Positions 33,881-46,513 of a stretch of DNA of 64,000 nucleotides are shown here, piece by piece. The stretch is from Cinclus cinclus. Taxonomy: Eukaryota; Chordata; Aves; Passeriformes; Cinclidae. The stretch lies in the NCBI RefSeq assembly GCF_963662255.1, contig NC_085050.1, positions 3,171,194 to 3,235,193 of the forward strand, written 5' to 3'. Made by a program: the position numbers and the translations under genes. The notes beneath the pieces are model-generated. The model was not told where the DNA came from, did no database searches, and saw only the letters and a list, made by a program, of their open reading frames with translations. The number at the start of each line of letters is the position of its first letter. Position 1 is the first letter of the stretch.

Positions 33881-35324
33881 GAGGTCCCTCTCTGCCCTTC
33901 TCTCCACCTATTGAGGAACCTCTGAAGGGTCACACAACCCTCTGAGGTCTCAGCCACTCTTCAGTTTTGTATTAATATAACTTATAGCAGGTGAGGGGAC
34001 CCCAGGCAGGGATGGAGGTCTGCACACAGAGTCCCCGAGAGCCATCAGCATCCCTGGAAATGGTGCTGAGAACATAAACAGCACAGGCACACCCACAGCT
34101 TGACCGCAGTGGGGCCCAGCCTGGGCTACAAAATCCCTCTGGATAACAAGATAAGCCCTGCTGAACTCTGTCTCGCAAAGTCAAAGCTTAATCCTCACAG
34201 TCTCTCCCTAGCTCTAGCACAATATTCAAATATCAGAGCTTGAAGCTGATCATAAAGTTTAAGTGCTGCATGATATACGGTCACTCCAAATTGTCACTTC
34301 CATGAAGTGAAAATATTTCAGCTAAACATTAGAAAGAAGGTGCATGTTTATTTGTTGTTTGAGGTATTGGCACAGCAACTTACAGCTGAGATTCACACCC
34401 AACAAATTCCACATAGTGTGTATGTGCAGTGTTTAAAACTGCAAATCCAACTGTATTCTTCTTTAAAAGCAATGAAAAAAATATATCTCACTGGAGCTAG
34501 GAAAAATGCCCTGAGTGAAGGCTATACAACTAAACTCTGAAGCTGATGCAACTTCCATTCCTAATCTTCATAAAATTGGGCTGTACCTAGAGAAAGAAGG
34601 TACGTATTGATAAGACTTTAGGTCCTTTATTGTGACTCACAGGCTTCCCAAATATATTTCCAAAGGAGATGGAGTCATATGGAATTTAGTTCTGTGGATG
34701 TAGTCTTGAATTTCTTTCCCCCTTGCTCCTAGCTCTGATTCAGGAGCTCCCTGGAGTGTTTTTGGCCATAGGAAGGACAGCAGTGACCCAGCAACACCAG
34801 CTTTTGTCAGGCTGCTGCTCTCCCCTGACCAGAGGGGAATCTGCAGCCACCAGAGGGTGCAAGGAAAATAATCACTCAGATCTTCATGATTTGAAAAAAG
34901 AAAAGAATTCCAAAATACACGTCAATCAAGATTTGGGACAAAGGGGACAAAGGATGTTGAATCATGCAATATTTTCAAAAGTCTCGATGTTAGTGGCAGA
35001 ATATGAAGGGGTAAAAATGTGGAATCCTTTTAATTTATGTTCTGACCCTACCACCCTCACTTTATCTTTACTTATTTGTCAGTAATTTAATTGTAGACTC
35101 ACAGTTGTGAATTGTGGAATTCTGGAACAACCCAACATCAGAACTGAAGTTGCAGGAGTCAAAACTTGTGCTGGATCATCCTGAGCTTCCTGACGCTGGT
35201 TCGTTTTCTCTTAGAAGCACTGCAAGATGCAAAAATGCATCAATATTGAAACACTGAGAGATCTCCTGTCATTTCATGGTGTAAATCCACGTGGTGACAT
35301 CCTTAGAAAGGTTGTGGTAGAGCA
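33881..35324. other. Non-coding sequence, GC-richer at its left end
   Basis: 33881-34200 is GC-richer than its surroundings and could be part of an LTR or another repeat, but I cannot name it. The remainder is AT-rich unique sequence. A 120-codon frame at 34723-35085 has no support as a gene. Confidence 0.45.
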
Positions 35325-35552
35325 CTGCTGCATCTTAGGAAGAAATTGTTCCCTGAGAGAGAGGTGAGGTTCTGGCACAGATTTCCCAGAGAAGCTGTGG
35401 CTGCCCCTGGATCCCTGGAAATGTCCAAGGCCAGGTTGGATGGGGCTTGGAGCAACCTGGGATAGTGGAAGTTGTCCCTGCCCATGGTAAGGGGTTGAAG
35501 CAAAAGATGTTTAAGGTCCCTTCCAACCCAAACCATTCTGTGTTTCTACGAC
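35325..35552 (+). mobile_element. CR1 LINE, 3' fragment
   Basis: AGGAAGAAATTGTTCCCTGA, CCCAGAGAAGCTGTGGCTGC, TGTCCAAGGCCAGGTTGG, GTCCCTGCCCATGGTAAGG and CCTTCCAACCCAAACCATTC run in order to a TGTGTTTCTAC tail. This is a clear sense-strand CR1 3' end of about 230 bp. Confidence 0.95.
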
Positions 35553-38500
35553 CTTCACAAACAAGAAAAAAGTGATGGAAAACAGGTCTCTTGTGGAGAT
35601 ATAAAAGGTGGTCTGTAGTAGAAAAAATACTGACTGTGAATTTTAAGAATGTCCTTGACAGCTTTCATGCTTTGGTGTGCACTGGGAACCCTCCCTGTGC
35701 ATTATTCACCCATAACTTTGCAACAGAGGGGGGGAAATTCTAGAAGATCTTTCAGACAATGCAGACAAGCTTGTTATGCCTGAAAACATCCCTTGGTGTT
35801 ACAGCTGACAGTTGTTGTGTCAGCAGCTGCTCAGTAATTACCCTTTCAATAAAACCATGGAGGACTTCCCAAAAGCCTTTGCAGTAGCCTCACATTTTCC
35901 CCTCTTGTAGAAATTGTGACCATGACCTGCAATGTGCTAAATTTCACCAAGAGCTGTGAGGCTGAGGAGGATTTACATAAACATGTGCTTCAAGGGAATG
36001 TGTGCTCAGCACTCTGCCCGCAATGTTTTGGTCAGGGCAAAGAGGGTCAGAGCATCATTCTTCACACAAAATACATCATGTTCTCCAGGAGAACAGCAAG
36101 AAGGAAGACAAGGACTTCTCAGGGGCTCCTTAGGTAATCTTTGCTCAAAGCTGCACAGCAGAGACCTGCCAGATACATGAGATATTCTAAAAGTTCCCTG
36201 AGTAGAAACCCAGACAGAATGTGAAGCGATGGAGGATCCAAAAATCCCCTTTGCCCTTCACAGTGCTGGTGTCACAGCAGCCTGTTCGTGGCAGGCAGAT
36301 GTTTGGGACAGCCCACAGCTGGATGGGCAGTGCTGTGGGATGGGTGCCTAAGTTAGAAGTTGTCAGATGCAGAATGAGAGGGAGGCATCAAAGCAAGCAC
36401 AGAAACAGAAATACACACTACCCCCCAGCTCAAGATTTGAGGAATTTCAAGGATTTTAGGGGGCAAGTATTTTATCCACAAAGAAAAATTGTTACCATTA
36501 ATCCAGCCTGTTTCTCCTACGGATGAGCAGCAAAGGAAGAGAAACTGGACGTGATCTATTAATGGATCTCAGAAGTTGTCCAGCAAATGGATTGCTGTGC
36601 AATCCCAAATGGTGACAGACTCTTTCTCCAAACCATCTGTTTGCCCACCCTCTGTCCCCCTTCTTCTAAGAACATGTGACCAACTGAATCTTCTTTTGGG
36701 AGATGTGCTGACAGGCAAACAAGGGAGGCCTCTCCCCACCATGGAGAGGCAGCAACTGGGAAGATCCCAGAGCAAAGGTAGCCAATTTTACTTCCAATCC
36801 CATGAGTAATGGGATTACTGATTAATCCCAAATGCAGATTTGCCTGAAAGAGTCAAAGAACTTTGGAAATTAAAAAGATGCTTCTTGCAGTTCAACAAGC
36901 CAGTCATCCACAGAGAACACACCATTCAGATGAATTAGTGACCAGTTAAAGCCTTGGTCAGAAACAACCTTACTCATCCTCTGTATTCAATTCCTAAGAT
37001 TGCTTTACACCAAATATGAACAAAGGGATACAAGCAAATCATACAGCCTGGAATAAATGCTTGTTTAAGCAGAAGATGGGGCAGCTCCTCTCAGCTCTTG
37101 GTAGAACACACATTTGGGAAGGGCTTGGGAACAGGGCCTGAATTCCACACAAAACTGCATTTTGCAGTCCTCTGGTTCTGACCCACTTGCCTTCAACTCT
37201 GGGGACTCACAGCAGTGCCCAGGAACCTAAAGTTGAATTACCTCTATACACCTGAGCACCAAATCAGCAAATTGCTATTTCCCCCTCAATTCTCCACATT
37301 AATTTGATAAGAGAATATTTTCAGATGTTGCATTTTGCTTTGTACAGGCTCAGGCTCCTCCAACACGCATCAATATTTTACCTCATTTAAGGGTCAGGAT
37401 ACTCCCAAGTTCACCACCTGGAGCCAGTGAGCAAGAAACTTGCTTTTCCTTTTTCCCATCTCTCATGTATATTGAGGAAAATCAAGTTTTCATCTCATGC
37501 AGGTTACCAAACAAGTTATTTACAAATTTTCTGATATGTTTATTTTTTCAGTCAGGGTGGAATGTGAATTTTTAGGCTAAATTTTAGGATGATGACAACT
37601 TTAATTATAACTACCAGTATGTTTAGCGCTGTTCAATTGAGCCTTGAAGGAAAAAAAAAAAAATATAAATTTCTCCAAATTCTGCTCAATTTGTTCCCCA
37701 GCCTGATGCTTAAAGGGATCTTCTCAGAATTTAGACAGTGCAATGCATATGCAAATTCATATCAGAGTCTTAAACCACTGGCAGGTGTCTTGAAGAGAAG
37801 TTTAGCTATGGAGTTCAGTGCCATTTGTATCTCCAAAAAGCAAACCAAGATTACCTGAACAGCTTTCTTTACCCCCGGAGAAGGAAATGCCCCAAAGCAT
37901 TTCTAAAATTCAGATTAGCAAAATGCATCTGTCTAATTTCCCTTTGATAGCACCTGAGAGATGCTCAAGGAAGGATCACGAGTCCCCAAGGGGCTGGTGG
38001 AGGGACCTGCATCAGGTCAGGTGGATGGAAAACCAACTTTTTGATTTAAAACTACTCGAAGTCCAGCATTTTCACTTATGCCCATAAGGGAAAGTTCTTT
38101 TGCACCTTTTCTTTCACCTTACCAAGGAGAGATGAGAAAAGGTGCAGCAGGTTTTGCCTTCACAGCTTAGAGATATAATTTCTAAATTAGGATACAGTGA
38201 CTTCTCTACTACAGCAGCTACACAAGAACATTAAGACCAACAGAAAAAAAGAAAAAAAAATATTAAATTATTATTAAAATTAGTCAGGGCAAAGGTTAGG
38301 ATTCAAAAGACAGGACACCTATTTTCTTCCTGCTTTATGTCCCATGATTTTTATGTAGAAACCTGAGAGTGCCTAAAGAATTAACACGAGCTGGAAATAG
38401 CCTGTGCAAGCTTTGTCCCCTTTCACATTCTGCAGGGAACCAGAGGCGTTGGTTTTGTCATAAATACCTTTGTCAATAAAATTTAAAAATTTAGGAGCGA

Positions 38501-40554
38501 ACACCTAGACTTGAGAAAACCTGAAAACCCAACATGGCTTAACATTAGAATGAGCTGATCTTTTTTTCTCTTTCAGGAATGATATTTCAGTTCTGTAAAA
38601 GTTTTAAACAAAGCTAGTGCTTTTCTTCTTCCCCAGACACTCCCTTTCACAAGCAGCTGAAAGGTTCTCCACAAGAAAACCCAAATATCTGCAGGTATTC
38701 TCTCTCTACATAGATAACAACCTGACTTTATTGCCAATTAGTGGAGCTCCTCCCAGCGAGCCTTTATTTTATAAATGAGTCCTTCTGTGTCTATAACCCT
38801 TCTGTAATGTCTTTAACCTTTTTGCATGTATTTAGGAGACAGGCTGTACTAAAGTGAAAGTAAGGAGAAAAGAGAGCTTGAAGGTTGGTTTGTTCTTTAT
38901 TTTCATATTTTCATTAATTTTAATATCGGCAGGCGCTCAGCAATTTTCATTCAAGAGAATGTTTTTGGTTTTTAATAAAGTAGAAAGGTTTTGCACAATT
39001 TGAAGTACAATTATTTTGGTTTTTAATAAAACGGACACAGGTACTTTTGGGTAGAATTTTAATAATATAGCTTGTCTCTTTTGGTACTTCTAAACTTGTG
39101 TGCAAGGGAGAGGGAAAACAATTTATACTAAGTAAAAAAAAATAAATTCTTGGCTGATAAATTTCTTCTGAGGTCATCAGGGTGAGGCCCAATAATTAGT
39201 GCATGCAAAAGTCAACTCATAATTTTCAGTACTTTTTGAGACATTCGGTGGAAAGTTCTTGCTTGAGCACAGCAAGGAGAAATAAAAGCAGCAGAGCTGT
39301 TAAAACATTTTAAGTTCTAGGCTGACATGAGGATTTCCAGGTCACAGTTTTCTTTAAAAGAGAAATTTCTTTTACTGTTGTATTTTATACAATTAAAACC
39401 ACTTAACTTACATGGCATTGATTTCCAGCCCATTATAAATAATGTTTTAAGTATTATTCAATATCAACATAATAAGATATTTTCTGTTCTTGGTTTGGGC
39501 CTGAAGTTCCTTTCCAAATATTAGTAGAGGAAGTTGTTGGATTATTAATAGTTTTTCTTATGTGGTCACTTAAGAAAAATAATTTGTAAAAAATGTTTAT
39601 TCTGCATTACTTCTCTAGACCTGGTGTTTAGGTGTTGTGAGAAATTAGATTACATGCCCATGATGTAACCTGTTGGTTACTACAAGTCCCTGAAATAATT
39701 TCAAACCAGAATTATTTAATCTGACCAGACAACTGAGGAAAACCAGATGCTTCTGTTTTGTTAATTTAGTTGTAAAACAGAGCCCCTGGGCTGCAGCTTC
39801 CACTGCAAAAGTTTCACATCCCAGGTACAGAAGAACAGGGAGAGGGGAAAAAAATCCCCTCCAAGTTTTCAGACTTTAAAAATTATGTTTAAGGTACTCA
39901 ATACTACTGTAAAAATATTCATGCAGTTCAAACCATGGTTCCATTTTTGCTGGGTGGTTTTTCATCAAGCTGGGACTGGAGAGCATTGAAGAAATCTACA
40001 TCACTAAACAGAAAAACCAAATCCTAAAAGGTTTGCTCATTCGAGAAATCAGTCCCTTGAAACTACAAGCAAATGCTTGCTAGGTTGGTGGAAAAAGTTT
40101 TACTGTTTACACTTGTATTTCCCTAGTTTATAATTGCAAGACATAATTAGAATAATTTGGCATACTGTACATTGCACTGCTTTTTATTTTCCCCTCCTCT
40201 CACACTCCAACCGTTTCCTTTCACTTTATGTTTTCTTAACCATTAAGTGACTCCTATTCTGAAGATGCTGATGCACGAGGCCTTGTGAAATTTTCATTCT
40301 TAATTTGTTTCCAAAATATAAATAATCTCTGATATTTGATGCTGTACCGTAGCGAGTGAATGTAAAAGTTGATCTCAGAAAATAAAATGCAGGGGTGGAG
40401 GTCTGACCACAGAGTTGGATGGAGCCATGTTTGGAGCTGGAGGAGCTCAGACCCCACCTCTCAAACTCTCACTGCTGCATTTTCCCACCTGGTGTTTAGC
40501 TACAAACTTGTAATAAAAGCTGTAATGAGGACCTGGATAATCTCAGGCTGTATT
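35553..40554. other. Unique non-coding sequence
   Basis: About 5 kb, the longest stretch so far without a recognised mobile element. No gene can be supported. Overlapping frames on both strands at 36221-36831 lie in GC-richer sequence but lack splice sites and family features. One copy of a 24-bp exact repeat is at 38452-38475. Confidence 0.5.
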
Positions 40555-40637
40555 AAAAAAAAAAAAAAACCCAAAACAAAAACAAAAAAAAACCAAAAAA
40601 CCAAAAAAACAACAACAAAAAAAAAACCACCAAACCT
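40555..40637. repeat. A/C low-complexity tract
   Basis: A-rich words with single or paired C (CAAAAA, CCAAAA, CAACAACAAA) fill about 80 bases. Open frames through it are artefacts. The composition is like the tract at 8528-8755. Confidence 0.85.
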
Positions 40638-42719
40638 TTATACAAATGAATCAGTAAAGTCTGTAATATTTTTATCAGGGTTACTTTTACTGACCCCCTG
40701 AGTTCAATTTTGCCCAATGCAGAATGTCCAGCTCTGGTGTTCAGGTATCCACAGTCTGTTGTTAAAAATTCAAGTTTTGTCATAAATACCTTTGTCATTT
40801 CACAGTTTTCTTCCATCAGAACCCCTGTTTCATGTGGTGTGACTTCAGGGGCTGAGGTTCAAAGCAAAATATCAAACCACGGGCCTTGAAGTGAAACTGT
40901 GCATGGTGACAATGATGACCTGAGGTGTGCTAATGAAAATTGTCCTTCAGGAGAATTTCAGCACTGCCATGAAATCCAGACCAACATCTTTTCTGCTGTG
41001 GCATATGAAGCTGTTTGCTCTCTGTCCAGCTCTTCCAGTTCTGTGTTTATGTTCTAGGAGCTCATGAAGGATGATCTTCCCTAATGCTTCATCTCAAATG
41101 CATTTGAAAATTGAAGATTTGCTGTCATGGAACTTCTCAAAGCAAAATAGCAACTGGACTTCTGAGGCTTCTTGTTCTGAAGTAGTTCTTGTTCTTTCCT
41201 AAAGATTTTCCCAAATCCTTCAGCTGCAGAGGTTAAAAGTACAAAATGAAAGTGAAAACCCCTGCCAATCCCAGCAATTTGGTTCTTAAGGGAAACACTA
41301 TTTCCAAACTGGGCTCATGCATTTAGAAGTTCAATTTGAGCTTTAGTGCAGCTCTGATCACTTTGCAACTGAATCTTTTACAAAATTATTTGAGACACTA
41401 GAGTGCTGTAATTTTTAAATAGTTTCTGTATAATGACCATCTTGTTTGTCATTAATTACCTGAATTGCTGTTTCTGGCCATTCATCTACAAGCTTTACCA
41501 AGTATTAAACTCCTTCACCTATTGATTGATGTTATTAATTATTGCATAACCTTGTAAATGAATGTAATTTCCTCAGTGCAATGTAAACCACCAGAGAGAG
41601 CTGCAGGGCTTTATTCCACACTACCAATGTATAATTGCATCACTTATTGCTCCTGCCTGGTGCATGGCTTGTTCAAACAGAGGTGCCAAGGCCTGACCCA
41701 GGGTCACATTTGGGTGGCTCAGCCTGGTTGGCTGAATGAAATTTGCACAGCAAAATAAATTTATCCGAGGCCAGAAACAGCTCAGTGGCAATTGGAATAC
41801 CCAAAGTTTGAACATCAGGGTGTCAAGAAGCAAATCTGGATTCCACCATTACATCTGCTAATAGGAATATACACAATTAAAAAATTAAAAGGCTACTTGT
41901 GCTGCTGTGATCAGTTAATCTGATTTTAATTTAAGTTACCTAAACTGGACAATGGAAATATGGCACAAGTGGAGGAAACAAAGCACTGGGACCCTTGGGT
42001 AGCTAGTGAGAGAAACAGGAGATTGGAAAGAACTTTCATCCCATGAAAGCTGACTTTTCTGAAATAAAAAGGAGCCCTGTGCACCTGCATTTTTAGATTC
42101 ATTTTCATTTTGAATACCTGAGCAATTTTTTTTTCCTGATGATTTATTCTATTAATATGATCAGAGGAAGAATATAAATAGAAGGAATTATTATAATTTT
42201 TTTCCCCCTATGAGAATCCTGGAGTAATAAAATGTGTTGCAAAAGAAGGTGCTGTGTCAAGAGGCAGACAGGGAAGTGTGTCAGAGCAAACTGATGCTGA
42301 ACTTGGCCAGGATAGTTTCACACAGTGGTAATAACACAAGGAAAAAGCGAAAACCAAATTACATTTTAATATGTCCATTATGCTCATCTACTCACAGGGA
42401 ACCATCATGAATTTTGTGCAAGGATACCCCTGAAATCCATTGTAATGGGCATAATTGTGGGCTGCATTTTAAGTGCAAATTAGGCTTATTTCTTTGAAAA
42501 AACAATACTTTTCTGAGGTAAAACAGAACAATTATTGCTGTAATTACCATTATAGTTTGCCAATATTTAAGATTTATTTTCATATATCCTCAATACCACA
42601 ATTCAGCAGCAATAGGTAAAATATAACTGGTTTACCTCTTTCAAGAAACAGCACTTCCATTAATGACATTTATAAACTGGAGAACTTTATAGACGTTTCT
42701 TTTTGAGATTTTAGATACA
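40638..42719. other. Unique non-coding sequence, AT-rich
   Basis: No gene is recognised. The second copy of the 24-bp exact repeat is at 40774-40797. A stretch at about 41440-41560 has two ATTAATTA motifs and could be a conserved non-coding element, which cannot be shown from one sequence. Confidence 0.5.
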
Positions 42720-42985
42720 GCAAAATGAAGAATAACCAGCTCTCTCCTTTAAATTCTCAAAATTTAATATATTTTCATCATGCCTCCTTGTATCCAACTC
42801 TTCTGTAAACAATCCTACAATCTTTCAATCTCTTTTTATGAAATTTTTATTCCAGGACCTTGATCATTTTCATAACCAATTTCTGAACCCCGTGTGATTC
42901 TGTAATATACTTCAGGAAGTCCTTTTGTATTTTTTATGAGAGGTAGAATAACAGCTCCTTTTGGTGTTCTAATCTGTCTTCCAGC
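42720..42985 (-). mobile_element. Ancient CR1 LINE relic, antisense
   Basis: The order CTCTCCTTTAAATTC, TTCTGTAAACAATCCTACAA, CAATCTCTTTTTATG, GACCTTGATCATTTTCATAA, TCTGTAATATACTTCAGGAA and GAGAGGTAGAATAACAGCTC parallels antisense old CR1 (sequence near the end of ORF2). It is very decayed and the ends are approximate. Confidence 0.45.
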
Positions 42986-43904
42986 CTCAGACTATTTTCA
43001 GTCTTCTCTACTTGCTCCTGACGTTTTATTCCCATTTTGTCCTGCACATCCTCTCCTGTATTTCTGAGCAGGAGATAGGATTTGCGTCAGCTATTGCTGA
43101 TATCCCAGACTTTGACATCTCCATCTAAGCTGCTGTTAGAGCTAGAGCAAGGTGTAGAGATTTGTCTTTTGGAATTGTGTGAGGCTCATTTTACAATGAA
43201 AAATACCTTGTGTGTGTGTCATCACGGAAGGGGGATGAAGAATAGGAGCTGCTGGTGTTTTAACTAGTGGCAGGAAGCAGAAAACCATTTGATATATTCA
43301 ATAAAGCCTGATTGAATCCTAACATTTTTAAGATTTCTTATATTTCAGCAGGTATTGCCCCCCAGAGCTGAAGTTGAAAGCACCCATAAGGGACCATCTC
43401 TCCCCTTCTCCAAGCCATGGTCACCTCTATTTGCACCCCAGATGAGTTTCTAAATGTTTGTGATTAAAATCTTCTAATGATAAACACACAGCTTTTCCCT
43501 TTTAGCTGCTCAAAACTTCGCTCTGAAGTTTTAACCTGTTGTTTGACCAAATCTTCCATTCTCCATTTTTTTTACATTACCCAATAGATACAAAATACAA
43601 AAATTCAATCCTCAAATTGAATATTCAAATTGAGTACAAAGACTCAATACAAAAAGATTCTGTCTTCACAGCAAACTTTCAAAAAAAATTAAAGACAAAT
43701 ATTGTGTTGCTTTTTGTGTCATCTCTACATTAAAATATTGTAAAGAGAAAATAGCCTTGACATTCTCCTTATAAAATATAATTCAGTGGCTTATTTGTCT
43801 CCTAGATATTTAGAAACAATTTGGTGGTTTTTTGTTTTTTTTTTTTCATGTGTGTTACTGGGAATGGAAGTCAAAAAAGCTCAGTCTGTGTGATTGTTTT
43901 TTCT
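42986..43904. other. Unique non-coding sequence
   Basis: AT-rich, with no gene recognised. A T-run lies at about 43837-43847. Confidence 0.5.
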
Positions 43905-43978
43905 CCTTGTCCATGTTTTCAAGTACCTGGAGGGAGCCTACAAGAAAGATGGGGAGAGATCTTTTACAAGACCATGTT
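43905..43978 (+). mobile_element. CR1 LINE internal fragment
   Basis: TTTTCAAGTACCTGGAGGGA, GCCTACAAGAAAGATGGGGA and GATCTTTTACAAGACCATGT follow CR1 ORF2 sequence 200-250 bp before the usual 3' end. No 3' end follows, so this is an internal shard. Confidence 0.75.
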
Positions 43979-46347
43979 GTGGTCTTAATTACAGTTCTTT
44001 CTGTAAATCAATTGTTTAGTTTTCTTTACTTTTAGGGATGAATTTATTCACGCTTGTGTACACAGCTCCCTCTGACACATATGGGACAATAGCAGAGAGG
44101 AGTCCCTACAGCGATGTAAAATTAGAAATTAAGATAAGATTGAAGATGTTGATGTCCCAGAGGGATTTACCTGTAAATCTAGTCACAGCCAAAGTCAGTG
44201 ACAGGAATATGGTAATATGGAAAGCAACTGTAAAAAACCCAGGACTCAAATTCTTTTAGGTCCATGAGTTTTGGATCTACCTGTATGAAAACAACTCTGT
44301 CTCTGTCTTGGAGAAGGCTGGTTCTGAATTGTCAGAAGGGTTAAATCCCCCTCTGCTCTGTGGAATCAAATGAAAAGAAAGATAAGTCTGTTAGTGTATT
44401 CAAGGCAGGGAGTAAGAAAATCACTGCAATTACAGTATCAGAAAATAATTTTTAAGAGAAAGGGATACTCCTTCACTAAGGTATTAAAGTATTTAGATAT
44501 TCATCCATACATGTCCTTCATAAAAGCCATTTGCCTTTAAAATAGATATTCCCTGATTATTCTTAAACACATTTTTCTGATATTATTCTGCATCCCTTCA
44601 AGTACTTTTATTTGTTACAATGAGGTGCTGCAGCACTTAAACATAATGGGAACTCAGTTAAAGACTCCAGGTGCTATTGTAAATAAATGTAAAGGCAGCC
44701 AGCAATGGCTGAGCCTAAAGAATAAGCTTCCCATGGAAACAGGGCTGCTTTAATTCAAGGTCGTAAGGAATGGTTGCATCCTGTAAAGATTAACTTTTCT
44801 TCTGAAAAAGTCTTTTAAGGTTGGAATAATGGTTGTTATTTCATTGGTCATGTATCAGCTCAGGTTCTTCAAGCTGTGTTGTCCTGTGATTCCATTCACA
44901 GCAATTTAAAAAAAATCCAAAAAGTGTGCCAGTCAGAACTTCCAAGCAGCTTGCCCTGAGATTTCAGCATGGGGCAGCTGCAGAAAACAAAAGAGTTTAG
45001 AATGGTGTTAGTGTTGTGAATCAAGACATTTTTTCAGTAATAGAGAGGGAAAAAGGGAAGAAGTGCAAAGTTTTATGATCCAGCAAACGATGTTTTTCAG
45101 TTTCTTGACTGGTGCTGGAAAACAAAATGGATCAGTTCTGCTGGTGTCAGCATGAGTCTGAATTCAGTGGAAGACAATGATTTTATGTCAACTTGGGGTT
45201 TTGGTCCACTTGATGCTTTGTGTCTTAGTGAAAAAGGTGACCCAGAATGACTCTTCCAACAGGGAAATGTTAACAGCAGCAAGTAGCTGATAAATCAATT
45301 ATCTCGGTGATAATCTCACTGACTTTGGCTAACTGCTTGCTCAGAAGAGAGGAAACTACCCAGGGAAGCAGTACAGGGCCTTTATTGCATGACCTGGCAA
45401 CAAAAAACAGATGCAGGCAATCATTTAATTGAGACACTTTTTAGAATGTATTTTGTGACTCAAGGAAGAACTAATTGCTGATGAATTTGTATCCAGAGTT
45501 GTCTTCTGCATTGTCAGGGCTTCGACAGCACAGGAGTTTGTTCTGACAGCTGTTCTGGCTGTGCTTTGCATCTTAATCAGGCACTTTTCAAAGAGTTATA
45601 ACAGCATTTGCCACATCCCCTCCTCTGCAAACATTAATTAATTAAGCAAAACTCTTTTGAAACAACAGAAATTACAAAGTTTACAGAGCAAACATGGGGA
45701 GGTGAAGAGATGAACAGCAACAGCAAACAGACAAACTCTCCATGACTGCTCTGGGTGTTTTTGGCATGCCCAAACCTCAGTTCAGCTGTCCTGGCTGTGT
45801 CTCATCCTCAGTTTGAGGTGTTTCATAAGGATGGAGGAGTTACCTTCCTGCTCATGCTGTGGGCTGTGTGTGTGGATTATGGATTATCCAGATTGAATTT
45901 TTCAATATCACTGTTAGCTTGGACTGGTTAGACAGATAATTGCCTGATAAATTAAAGGTCTTTGCTGATAAACTGCAGATTTTGTGGAATAAAAGCCATT
46001 GGGAGCCGGTGTAGTTGAGTTAATGAGCTTTAACTTGCTAATTTGATATATTGTACAGTAAATTGTCGAAGTAATACCTACATTATACCTATTCTTGTAA
46101 AGAAGTTCAAAGGACACCTCTAAATCTCAGTAGGCAAACACTTTAAACATTGTAAAGCAGGTTTTTGATGTGGAATTTATTTTTTTCCTATTTGTGGTTG
46201 CTTCTGTTTGGAGATTGAGCTATAATGGATCTCCAGTTCCATCTTTAGGAGGCCTGCTGTAAGTTCTTTTTTGTTGTTTTAATGAATAAAAATATGGTCA
46301 CTGAACAGCCATTGTCAGAGGAGAATTTTTGTTGTCAAAAGAGATGA
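43979..46347. other. Unique non-coding sequence
   Basis: No supported gene. A pyrimidine-rich acceptor-like run ending at 44035 leads into a 73-codon frame (44038-44259), but no convincing donor closes it. Confidence 0.5.
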
Positions 46348-46513
46348 GAGAAGCTGTGGCAATCCCTGGTTCCCTGGAAGTGTCCAAGGCCAGGATGGAC
46401 AGGGCTTGGAGCAGCCTGGGATGGTGGAAGGTGTGTCTGCCCGTGGCAGAGGGGTAGAATGATGTCTCTTTAAGGTCCCTTCAATCCCAAGTCCTTTTAG
46501 GATTCTGTGATTT
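46348..46513 (+). mobile_element. CR1 LINE, 3' fragment
   Basis: GAGAAGCTGTGGCAATCCCT, TGTCCAAGGCCAGGATGG, GGAGCAGCCTGGGATGGTGG and TTAAGGTCCCTTCAATCCC run to a GGATTCTGTGATTTT tail. It is a sense-strand CR1 end of about 165 bp. Confidence 0.9.

Noticed and set aside
44036..44259. Possible second exon: acceptor-like run TTCTTTACTTTTAG followed by a 73-codon frame
   Set aside because: There is no convincing donor. The frame ends in a stop, the peptide matches no family I know, and there is no phase or sequence link to the exon at 17739-17874.
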